Positions 15,476 through 22,901 of a DNA stretch of 42,318 bases are shown piece after piece. The stretch covers positions 1-42,318 of the forward strand of contig CAJOGQ010000034.1 in assembly GCA_905234125.1 (NCBI GenBank), written 5' to 3'. Below the pieces are notes generated by a model. The model was given only the letters and a program-made list of their open reading frames with translations. It was not told where the DNA came from and ran no database searches. Numbering within the stretch: the stretch's first letter is position 1; the number at the start of each line of letters is the position of its first letter. The position numbers were made by a program, and so were the translations under genes. The DNA comes from an uncultured Bacteroidaceae bacterium. GTDB taxonomy: Bacteria > Bacteroidota > Bacteroidia > Bacteroidales > Bacteroidaceae.

Positions 15476-18390
15476 AATGTATCATTTGCATATTGGTGTG
15501 GCTGGCCAGCTTCGGCGGGACGGTGTGTGCGCAGGGCATCAAGCAGTTGTCCGATTCGGTGCTGACGGGGTCTTCTGACTACGTTAATCTGGTGCGGTTG
15601 ATGCAGAAGGTGTGGTGGTTCAATAGCAATGTTCCGCAGGAGAAGGTGTATCTGCACTTCGATAACACGGGCTACTTCAAAGGTGAGAAGATGTGGTTCA
15701 AGGCTTACGTGGTTCGTACAGATACGGGCAAGCCGACTGATATGAGTGCGGTGCTTTATGCCGAGCTGGTCAACCCTTCTGGCGAGGTGATTCAGAGTCG
15801 GAAAGTCCACATTGACAAAGGAGAAGCCTATGGTGACTTCACCCTCGATACGCTTTATGTGACAGGTTTCTATGAGGTGCGGGCCTACACGAAATATATG
15901 CTGAACTGGGGTGGCACAGGCATTTTCTCCCGTGTGTTCCCGATTTTCAAACAGCCTCGCACGGATGGAGACTACACGCGGATGGAGATTGACAAGTTCT
16001 CGTATCGCAATCGTCAGCCCAACTACCGTGAGGTTCCTGAGGAAATCCTCGATGAAAAGGGTGGGGAGAAGAACCTGAATCAATTGACCATGAAGCGCTT
16101 GCCTCATGGGAGCGTGCATGTGAATTTCTATCCCGAAGGGGGAAATCTGGTAGAAGGTCTGCCCTGTCGTGTAGCCTTTGCGGTGAACGACGATGAGGGT
16201 CGCTACTTCGATGTGGATGGCGTTATTCTGGATGAGAACAAAGAACTTCTGCAAGGCGCTGTCACCTACAAGGATGGTCGCGGATACTTCTCTTTGACTC
16301 CTGACGATGCACCTAAGTATCTTCAGTTGACGACGGGGGATGGGAAAAAGCAAGAGTTCCAATTGCCTGAAGCCATCCCTCAAGGTGTGAGCCTCATGCT
16401 CAACACCCTTTATGACCCGAATGTCACGGCAAGCATCACCTCGACTGTGGCCTTTCATCATCGATTGTTGGGCTACACCCTTATGCACGACGGGCGAATC
16501 GTGGCCTGCGACACCCTGACATGTCGTCCGCAGATGCAACTTGCCTTCCTTCGTGACAGCTTGCCTGAAGGCGTGAACCAATTGACCCTCTTCGACTCTG
16601 ATGGCAAGATACTTGCTGAGCGTCTCTTCTTTATTTGTCCTCCGCTGACAGATGCGCATCGAGTTGCTGTCTCCACTCCCGATGACCATCTCGTGCCATG
16701 CGGGAAGGTGAAGATAGACCTCCAGACGCTCCCCTATGCCCGGCTCTCCTTTAGTGCGATGGACATGGCGACGCTGACCAACGGAAAGGAGGGTAATGCC
16801 TTGACTTGGATGCTCCTGAGCAGTGACGTGAAAGGCTACATCGCCCATCCAGAGCATTACTTCGAGGCTGATGACCGCGAGCACCGTATTGATGCAGACA
16901 TGCTGATGATGGTGCAGGGCTGGCGCAGGTATCGCTGGGACTTGATGTCGGGTCAGGAGCACTTCGAGCGTCTATATAATATAGAAGATAAACTTTACAT
17001 CTCTGGTCGCCTGCTTCAGAAAAGGAAGGACATCCCCGTGGTGGGTGAGCCCCTGCGGACGTACCTCTTTTGGGTGAACCGTGAGGAGAAGAAGGGCGAG
17101 TGGGTGTATGGTGATTGCGTGACGGACAGTTTAGGAGGCTTCGCGTTTCACATGCCCGATGCTTGGTACGAGTGGAATATGCAACTCGTGGTGAAGGACG
17201 CTTATAAATTTGGTGTAGATAAGAAGGGGGCGAAAGTCGGCGTTTCCCAACGCAAGCAGGACTACCGTGTATTGATTGATCGGCACTTTTCCCCTCAGCC
17301 AAGGTGGCTTTCTCCATACGAGACCGACACTCTTGCGAGCCTCAAACCTAACCTTTTCGAGGAGGTTCCTGATTCGCTCTTGCAGGAGTTGGAGGACATG
17401 CCCATCCTCAAGCGCGAGCATGTGCTGAAGGAGGTGAAGGTGAAGGCTTTCCGACGTATCTTCGATGATGCCAGGGCCGCTTGGGAGTCGGAAACACATG
17501 GTCAGCACTGGGCTTCCATCTATTATGATGTTGACAAAGAAGTGGACAAGCTCAACGACGAAGGATCTGTAATCCCCGGCCTTTATGAATGGCTTTATGT
17601 GAGGAATCCTCTCTTCCAGGCTCATGGCACCGAGCGTATATTCCCTTCCCAGGCCAATACCAACATCTCGAGTGCCAAAGTGAAGAAGGCCTCCAGTGCC
17701 GAACCGGTTGTCAAGAGGTTCAGCACCAACGCTTACGGTTCGCCCTCCCCAGAAATATCTGGCTTCAATGGCTCCATCAGCAATGTCATCAATTTAGATG
17801 AGCTTATGACTCCTCTCCGCAACACTTCCCGGCACGATCCGCGCATTTACTCCGACGGCCTTTCCTACAAGGAGCGTCCCATCATTTGGATTCTCAACAA
17901 CCACTATGCTGGCATCACCTCCACTTACAATTTTCCCATAGGCGACCTCACCGTCTATGACTACTCCTTGGACATATTCCCTACCTTCATCGACGACGTG
18001 AAGTCCATCTACATTACCGAGGACATCAATGCTCCCCGTCGCTACATGTACAGCGACCGAGTTATGGCAAGGAGTCCCGTCACTATCTTCCTTTACACTC
18101 ATCACACCTCTCCATGGAAGCTGAACGGTCTCCGCCGAACCCATTTTCAGGCCTATGACAAGCCCGACACCTTCGAGATGGACGACTACACCCATGTCCC
18201 CCCGATGGAGGATTTCCGCCGAACCATCTTCTGGGCTCCCGAAGTCCATGCCGACAAAGACGGAAAAGCTCACCTTGAGTTCTGGAACAATTCATCCGCC
18301 CACTATCTCTTCATTTCTGCCGAAGGCTTCACCTCCGACGGCCAAATCCTCACCAACGAACAGATATTCCAATCCTCCAAAGCCGAATGA
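15472..18390 (+). CDS. Large secreted MG2/plug-like protein
   Basis: The start is set by the ATGA overlap with the regulator stop; the ATG opens a signal peptide (MKCIICILVWLASFGGTVCAQ is the start region, cleavage near residue 22). A longer in-frame start at 15235 lies inside the regulator gene and is rejected. The 972-aa protein has an alpha-2-macroglobulin MG2-like domain near 55-160 (EKVYLHFDNTGYFKGEKMWF), several beta-rich regions, a plug-like segment near 800-890 (RPIIWILNN, then DDVKSIYI), and a C-terminal beta domain. No membrane barrel is seen. It is probably a periplasmic or surface-bound protein that binds a ligand or partner. Such MG2 proteins are common in Bacteroidetes and mostly uncharacterised; no specific function can be given. 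Confidence 0.75.
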   Translation: MKCIICILVWLASFGGTVCAQGIKQLSDSVLTGSSDYVNLVRLMQKVWWFNSNVPQEKVYLHFDNTGYFKGEKMWFKAYVVRTDTGKPTDMSAVLYAELVNPSGEVIQSRKVHIDKGEAYGDFTLDTLYVTGFYEVRAYTKYMLNWGGTGIFSRVFPIFKQPRTDGDYTRMEIDKFSYRNRQPNYREVPEEILDEKGGEKNLNQLTMKRLPHGSVHVNFYPEGGNLVEGLPCRVAFAVNDDEGRYFDVDGVILDENKELLQGAVTYKDGRGYFSLTPDDAPKYLQLTTGDGKKQEFQLPEAIPQGVSLMLNTLYDPNVTASITSTVAFHHRLLGYTLMHDGRIVACDTLTCRPQMQLAFLRDSLPEGVNQLTLFDSDGKILAERLFFICPPLTDAHRVAVSTPDDHLVPCGKVKIDLQTLPYARLSFSAMDMATLTNGKEGNALTWMLLSSDVKGYIAHPEHYFEADDREHRIDADMLMMVQGWRRYRWDLMSGQEHFERLYNIEDKLYISGRLLQKRKDIPVVGEPLRTYLFWVNREEKKGEWVYGDCVTDSLGGFAFHMPDAWYEWNMQLVVKDAYKFGVDKKGAKVGVSQRKQDYRVLIDRHFSPQPRWLSPYETDTLASLKPNLFEEVPDSLLQELEDMPILKREHVLKEVKVKAFRRIFDDARAAWESETHGQHWASIYYDVDKEVDKLNDEGSVIPGLYEWLYVRNPLFQAHGTERIFPSQANTNISSAKVKKASSAEPVVKRFSTNAYGSPSPEISGFNGSISNVINLDELMTPLRNTSRHDPRIYSDGLSYKERPIIWILNNHYAGITSTYNFPIGDLTVYDYSLDIFPTFIDDVKSIYITEDINAPRRYMYSDRVMARSPVTIFLYTHHTSPWKLNGLRRTHFQAYDKPDTFEMDDYTHVPPMEDFRRTIFWAPEVHADKDGKAHLEFWNNSSAHYLFISAEGFTSDGQILTNEQIFQSSKAE

Positions 18391-18393
18391 CCG

Positions 18394-19872
18394 ATGAAGC
18401 ATACTTTCCCCCTCTCTTGCGTTGGTGCCCTGCGGTTCCCCCGCAGGCTCCGTTTCCTCTCCCTCCTTCTCATCTCCATTCCCCTCTTTTCCCAGGAGTC
18501 CACGCCTCCTGCTCCTCTTCTCCGCGAGTCTGTCTCCGTCAAATACGATGCGCAAAACGGCATCGAGCTTGGCGATACCGTCCATCTTTCTGCTTATGTG
18601 ACCCGCGAGAAGCTGGATGGCCCCACTGATTACTCACGCATCCTCTACGTCGAACTTCTCAATCCCGAAGGAACTGTCATTCAGCGTCGGAAGCTTCTTC
18701 TCACCGGTGGACGTGCCACCACTTCCCTGTGGGTGGACAGCATTTACGGCACCGGATTCTACCAGCTCCGCGCCTACACCCGCTACATGACCAACTGGAA
18801 CGACTACGGCTACTGGGCGCGCCTCCTCCCCGTCTTCCGACCTGCCGATCCGCTGCATCCTACCGTCCGCACCCTCCGTTTGAAGTCCGCCCAACTGACC
18901 ACCGAATCAATCGCCCGCCACATGAAGCTCCGTCGCGACACCATCTACGGACTCAGTCAGCCCGTGGAGCGTCACCTCATGTACTTCGGACACATCGCCC
19001 CTCGCAAACCCGACCCCGAAGGCAGGGAGCCTGATCTCAATAACCGAGGAATGAAGCTCCAGATCTTCCGTCCCGGCGAGGCGTATGACGGCGATGTTTA
19101 CACCGACGCTCAGGGCTACTTCGCCCTCTATTTCCCTGATGTCATCGGCCACTGGAGCCTTCGAGCCATCCCCATCAAGTCCCTCAATCGCAAGGCGCTT
19201 GCTTCCGATGTCACCCATACATTTATCGTATCGCCTGACGAGCTTTTCGCTCCCAAGCCACGCCTTTGGGCACCCTCCGATTTCTCTCCCGATAACTTTG
19301 GCTACACGAAGTGGAAGGACGAGCGCGACCGCATCGAGGGCAACTTCATAGACTGCGACTACGACATCCTTCAGGGTAAGCAGAAGGGCTTTCTCACGAT
19401 GGACTTCTACAATTATCTCGGTCGCGCCGACCGTCGCTTTCTGCGCACCACTGGTTTCGCCTCTCCCACTGTCCTCAATGTGCTCGACGACTCCACCCAC
19501 ACCCGTTCTGCCGACATCAACCTCTACGGCAAGGATTCCAACGACCCCCGCACCGTCTGCATCGATGGCCCCAGCTTCCAAGGACGCCCCGTTGTATGGA
19601 TTGTCGATGGACGCTATCGCCTCGTCACTGGCCTAGCCAAGCGTATCACCGACTTCGAGGTTTTTCGCCCCACCACTCAAGGCATTCCCATCTACCTCGA
19701 CGAAGTTCGCTCCATCTTCATTTCTCAATCCCCGACAGCGCACTATCCTTACGTCCGCTGTTCTGTCCTCGAAAAGAAGCGTCCCGTCACCGTCTTCATC
19801 ACCACTCGTCCCAATTTCCTTTGGGACGACTCTGGCCTCCTCTCTTCTTTCTTTTATGGGTATGACGAATGA
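18394..19872 (+). CDS. Secreted MG2/plug-like protein, shorter paralogue
   Basis: The 492-aa protein starts 3 nt after the previous stop, with a signal peptide that ends near PLFSQ (about residue 35). It keeps an MG2-like N-terminal part (DTVHLSAYVTRE, then LYVELLNPEG) closely similar to that of the 972-aa protein (LYAELVNPSG). Its C-terminal part also matches the plug-like segment (RPVVWIVDGRY, DEVRSIFIS, RPVTVFI). The long middle region and the last domain of the larger paralogue are missing, so it looks like a compact version made by duplication and internal loss. Codon use is strongly C-rich at third positions compared with its neighbours. An overlapping frame at 18387 lacks homology and is rejected. 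Confidence 0.75.
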   Translation: MKHTFPLSCVGALRFPRRLRFLSLLLISIPLFSQESTPPAPLLRESVSVKYDAQNGIELGDTVHLSAYVTREKLDGPTDYSRILYVELLNPEGTVIQRRKLLLTGGRATTSLWVDSIYGTGFYQLRAYTRYMTNWNDYGYWARLLPVFRPADPLHPTVRTLRLKSAQLTTESIARHMKLRRDTIYGLSQPVERHLMYFGHIAPRKPDPEGREPDLNNRGMKLQIFRPGEAYDGDVYTDAQGYFALYFPDVIGHWSLRAIPIKSLNRKALASDVTHTFIVSPDELFAPKPRLWAPSDFSPDNFGYTKWKDERDRIEGNFIDCDYDILQGKQKGFLTMDFYNYLGRADRRFLRTTGFASPTVLNVLDDSTHTRSADINLYGKDSNDPRTVCIDGPSFQGRPVVWIVDGRYRLVTGLAKRITDFEVFRPTTQGIPIYLDEVRSIFISQSPTAHYPYVRCSVLEKKRPVTVFITTRPNFLWDDSGLLSSFFYGYDE

Positions 19873-19878
19873 TTCTTC

Positions 19879-19918
19879 ACTTGTACAGGCTGTACAAGTC
19901 CGCCGAGGGGGTTTTTTT
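19879..19918 (+). terminator. Hairpin after the MG2 operon, possible terminator
   Basis: ACTTGTACA (19879-19887) pairs perfectly with TGTACAAGT (19891-19899) around a 3-nt loop, just after the stop at 19872. A run of seven T (19912-19918) follows after 12 nt, which is further than usual for an intrinsic terminator. Confidence 0.45.
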
Positions 19919-19982
19919 CAATTTCGTGATTCCCGAAAGAAAGAAAAAAGCCCTTTTTCTTTCTATTTTCCATGCTAATCCG

Positions 19983-19990
19983 TACCTTTG
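19983..19990 (+). promoter_or_regulatory. Promoter -7 box of the GH105-type gene
   Basis: TACCTTTG is an exact -7 element 36 nt before the ATG at 20026. The -33 element is not clear. Its position excludes the in-frame start at 19972. Confidence 0.6.
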
Positions 19991-20025
19991 CCCCCGAAAT
20001 CAACAAAACCTCAATCGAAAACGAT

Positions 20026-21345
20026 ATGAACAAGAGAAATATTCTGACCCTTTGGATGCTTCTTTCTGCCTTCGTGCTTATGGCTCAGCCTCGTAAGGAG
20101 GACGTTTTGCAGGCCATGGAGCGTGCCAATGCCCATTTCATGACCAAATATCCAGACCCGGGCAAACCCACGTTCGTGAAAAAGGAGCGTCCGTCAAACC
20201 TCTGGACTCGTGGCGTCTATTTTGAGGGTCTTATGGCGCTGACCGAACTGGAACGTCAGACCGAAGGAAAGCTCTACGAACCCTGCAAGAAATACATCTA
20301 CGACTGGGGCGCCGCCCATCAGTGGAAGCCCCGCAATGGCGTGACCACTCGTGATGCCGACGACTACTGTTGTTGTCAGACCTACCTCGACATCTATCAG
20401 TACATCCGCTCCACCTCCTCCAGCGCTCAGGAAAGGAAACGTGAGGATGGAGTCCGCGGAAGCGAGCTCCTGATTCGCCCCACCGTTGAGTGCATGGATA
20501 ACCTTCTCTCTGCCCACGGCATCCCTTGGGTGGCTGGCGGTCAGACTAAATCAGAAGGCTCCTTCGGTGACTGGACCTGGATTGATGCCATCCAGATGGG
20601 ACTGCCTGTCTTGTCGAAACTGACCCGTCTCTGCCACTTCGCAGGCGAGCAGAACGCGTCGCGCTATGCCGATCAGGGCTGGGCCATGTACGAAACCTCG
20701 CGCAACAAGATTGGTGGTGGACTCTTCAACATCGAGGATGGTCTCTGGTGGCGCGACGCCGACTTCGTTCCGCCCTATACGGAGCCGAATGGTGAGGACT
20801 GCTATTGGAGCAGGGGCAACGGCTGGGTCTATTGTGCTCTTGTTCGTGCCATGGACGCTATGCTCGTGGCCAAGAATGCCGAAGCCCCTCAGTATTTCGA
20901 GCCCCTCGGCACCAAGAAATGGGCCAACATCGGCGAAGACGCCCATTGGCAGAGCTACATGGCCGACTACCAGATGATGTCCCAAGCCCTCCTTAAGTGC
21001 CAGCGTCCCGACGGATTCTGGAATGTTTCCCTCCACGACCCCGACAACTTCGGAGGTCCCGAACTCACAGGCACCGCTCTCTTCATCTATGGTATGGCAT
21101 GGGGTGTCCGTCACGGTTGTCTTCCTAAGAAGAAATATCTCCCCGTCATCTTCCGCGCCTGGGACGCTATGGTCAAAACCTGTCTGCACGATGACGGTTT
21201 CCTTGGCTACGTCCAAGGGACAGGCAAGGAACCCAAGGATTCCCAGCCCGTCACTTACGACAAAGAGCCCGACTTCGATGACTACGGCCTCGGCTGTTTC
21301 CTCCTCTGTGGCTCCGAGGTCTATCGTTTGGTCTATAAGCCCTAA
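20026..21345 (+). CDS. GH105-type unsaturated rhamnogalacturonyl hydrolase
   Basis: The 439-aa enzyme begins with a signal peptide (cleavage near MAQ, residue 21) and has the (alpha/alpha)6-barrel signatures of the GH88/GH105 group: TRDADDY (108-114), WIDAIQMG (185-192) with Asp187 at the place of the catalytic Asp of YteR, and WSRGNGW (261-267). GH105 enzymes hydrolyse unsaturated galacturonyl residues left by pectin or rhamnogalacturonan lyases. Export to the periplasm and the nearby GH2 and CE12 enzymes support a rhamnogalacturonan role. The start follows the promoter box. The close relative GH88 (glucuronyl) is the main alternative. Confidence 0.87.
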   Translation: MNKRNILTLWMLLSAFVLMAQPRKEDVLQAMERANAHFMTKYPDPGKPTFVKKERPSNLWTRGVYFEGLMALTELERQTEGKLYEPCKKYIYDWGAAHQWKPRNGVTTRDADDYCCCQTYLDIYQYIRSTSSSAQERKREDGVRGSELLIRPTVECMDNLLSAHGIPWVAGGQTKSEGSFGDWTWIDAIQMGLPVLSKLTRLCHFAGEQNASRYADQGWAMYETSRNKIGGGLFNIEDGLWWRDADFVPPYTEPNGEDCYWSRGNGWVYCALVRAMDAMLVAKNAEAPQYFEPLGTKKWANIGEDAHWQSYMADYQMMSQALLKCQRPDGFWNVSLHDPDNFGGPELTGTALFIYGMAWGVRHGCLPKKKYLPVIFRAWDAMVKTCLHDDGFLGYVQGTGKEPKDSQPVTYDKEPDFDDYGLGCFLLCGSEVYRLVYKP

Positions 21346-21363
21346 CCCATCAATTTAAAAGTC

Positions 21364-22377
21364 ATGCGTTACTCATATATATATATAATAATGTGTATCT
21401 CCCTCCTCTTCTCCTGCTCCTCCGACAAGAAAGAGGGAAAGAAAACCCTAGTCAAGGCTCAATCCGCGCCTTATGAACTCCTCGTTGTGGCCGACAAAGA
21501 TTGGCTGAAGACCGAAGCTGGCCAAGCCCTCGTCGCCTTCGTTGAGCAACCCATCCCCGGACTCCCCCAAGCCGAGCCCAACTTCCGTCCCACCTACATT
21601 TATCCGAAGGATTTCCAGGGAACCTTCCGTGCCTATTCCAATGTCCTCGTCGTCGAAGTCGGCATAAAGCATCAGAAATCGGAAATGACCCTCGACCGCG
21701 ATGTCTTCGCCCGTCCGCAGGTAATCATCGGCCTCTATGCCCCTTCCGACCAAGCCCTGATGTCCCTCATCGAAGTCCGTCAGAAAGAAATCCTCGCCCA
21801 ATTCAACGAGCAGGAGTTCAGCCGAGAACGTAAACTCTTGGCAAAAACCTACAGCGCCCCTGTCTTGGAGCAAGCCAAGAAGCAGTTCGGTATCACCATT
21901 CATGTCCCGAAGGACATCACCGACATGAAAATCGCCCCGAACTTTCTCTGGGCTGCCGCCACTGAGCGAGACTTCCGTCAGAACCTCTGCCTCTACACCT
22001 TTCCCCTCACCGACCTCAAATCCCTCGATGCCAATTCCGATTTCCGTTCCCTCGAAAGCATCCGCGACTCGATGCTCAAGGTTAATATCCCCGGTGGTCG
22101 CGAAGATCAGTGGATGGAAACGGACTACCGCACGGTTGTCTATGATGATATCACCAACCCCAACCGAATGGTCATGCGCGGACTTTGGGACATGCGCAAC
22201 GATGCCATGGGCGGTCCCTTTGTCTCCTACATCTATGTTGACACTGCCCGTCAGCGTTGCCTCGTCGCTGAAACCTTCATCTTCGCCCCCGATAAAAAGA
22301 AACGACCCCTCGTCCGACAGATGGAGGCAGCCCTTCAAACCGTCACTTTTGAGCAGAATCAGGAGCCTCGAAAGTGA
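21364..22377 (+). CDS. DUF4837-type lipoprotein
   Basis: The 337-aa protein has a lipoprotein signal with lipobox LLFSC (Cys about 18). The mature part starts with YELLVVADKDW and continues with LPQAEPNF, both typical of DUF4837 proteins of Bacteroidetes. The function of that family is unknown. It follows the GH105-type gene by 18 nt on the same strand and is probably co-transcribed, but nothing in it suggests a carbohydrate enzyme. Confidence 0.8.
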   Translation: MRYSYIYIIMCISLLFSCSSDKKEGKKTLVKAQSAPYELLVVADKDWLKTEAGQALVAFVEQPIPGLPQAEPNFRPTYIYPKDFQGTFRAYSNVLVVEVGIKHQKSEMTLDRDVFARPQVIIGLYAPSDQALMSLIEVRQKEILAQFNEQEFSRERKLLAKTYSAPVLEQAKKQFGITIHVPKDITDMKIAPNFLWAAATERDFRQNLCLYTFPLTDLKSLDANSDFRSLESIRDSMLKVNIPGGREDQWMETDYRTVVYDDITNPNRMVMRGLWDMRNDAMGGPFVSYIYVDTARQRCLVAETFIFAPDKKKRPLVRQMEAALQTVTFEQNQEPRK

Positions 22378-22468
22378 ACTGGAATGTGAGAACTTCGTCT
22401 GAAAAAGAGGCTGATACTCACTTCTTGGTATGAATTTGATGCATAGAAGTAATTTTCTCTACCTAAAA

Positions 22469-22501
22469 TTTGGTATGTAACGAAACTTTTCCCTACATTT
22501 G
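22469..22501 (+). promoter_or_regulatory. Promoter of the ferredoxin gene
   Basis: TTTG (22469-22472), a 21-nt spacer and TACATTTG (22494-22501) fit the consensus. The leader is about 90 nt and contains a perfect 7-bp hairpin. Confidence 0.7.
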
Positions 22502-22530
22502 CACCCGTAAACCAGCAAGAGGCTCCTCAG

Positions 22531-22557
22531 CGCATTGTCGCCAGAGTCTTCAATGCG
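22531..22557 (+). promoter_or_regulatory. Hairpin in the ferredoxin 5' leader
   Basis: CGCATTG (22531-22537) pairs perfectly with CAATGCG (22551-22557) around a 13-nt loop. It lies about 43 nt before the start codon in a leader that is otherwise AT-rich near the start. It may affect mRNA stability; no known riboswitch is recognised. Confidence 0.4.
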
Positions 22558-22600
22558 AAAGAGAATTTACACATTATTAATATATATAAAGAACAAGATT

Positions 22601-22774
22601 ATGGCTTACGTAATTAGTGACGATTGTGTGATGTGTGGAACTTGCGCAGGCGAGTGCCCATCAGGTGCTATCAGCGAAGGTGATGGCAAGTATGTAATTG
22701 ACCCAGACGGATGTGTTGACTGCGGTACATGTGCAGACGCTTGTCCTGCAGGTGCCATCGCTCCAGGCGAATAA
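22601..22774 (+). CDS. 2[4Fe-4S] ferredoxin
   Basis: This small 57-aa electron carrier has two CxxCxxCxxxCP clusters, CVMCGTCAGECP near the start and CVDCGTCADACP near the end. This is the clostridial-type bacterial ferredoxin that serves pyruvate:ferredoxin oxidoreductase, hydrogenase or Rnf in anaerobes. An upstream in-frame ATG at 22535 would add 22 non-conserved residues; the ATG at 22601 begins the conserved fold (MAYVI). It is monocistronic, with its own promoter and terminator. Confidence 0.95.
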   Translation: MAYVISDDCVMCGTCAGECPSGAISEGDGKYVIDPDGCVDCGTCADACPAGAIAPGE

Positions 22775-22815
22775 GGCCCATACAGCGAGTTTTTGAACAC
22801 TCATTCTGAACTTTT

Positions 22816-22847
22816 AGCGGCATTCTCTTGCGAGTGTGCCGCTTTTT
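22816..22847 (+). terminator. Intrinsic terminator of the ferredoxin gene
   Basis: AGCGGCA (22816-22822) pairs with TGCCGCT (22837-22843), with an inner CTC/GAG stem and a following T-run. The 3' half overlaps the promoter of the GH2-like gene. Confidence 0.8.
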
Positions 22848-22858
22848 ATGTACCTTCG
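22828..22858 (+). promoter_or_regulatory. Probable promoter of the GH2-like/CE12-like pair
   Basis: TTG (22828-22830), a 20-nt spacer and TACCTTCG (22851-22858) form a near-consensus promoter with one mismatch in the -7 box. The -33 element lies inside the ferredoxin terminator hairpin. Its position favours the start at 22902 over 22836. Confidence 0.5.
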
Positions 22859-22901
22859 CACACCAAAACGCGAACGAATATCAAACAAAGCGCTAACTAA
22901 T

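Noticed and set aside
15397-16962. 521-codon minus-strand frame opposite the MG2/plug-like gene
   Set aside because: It overlaps the signal peptide and MG2 domain of a well-supported plus-strand gene and its product resembles no family.
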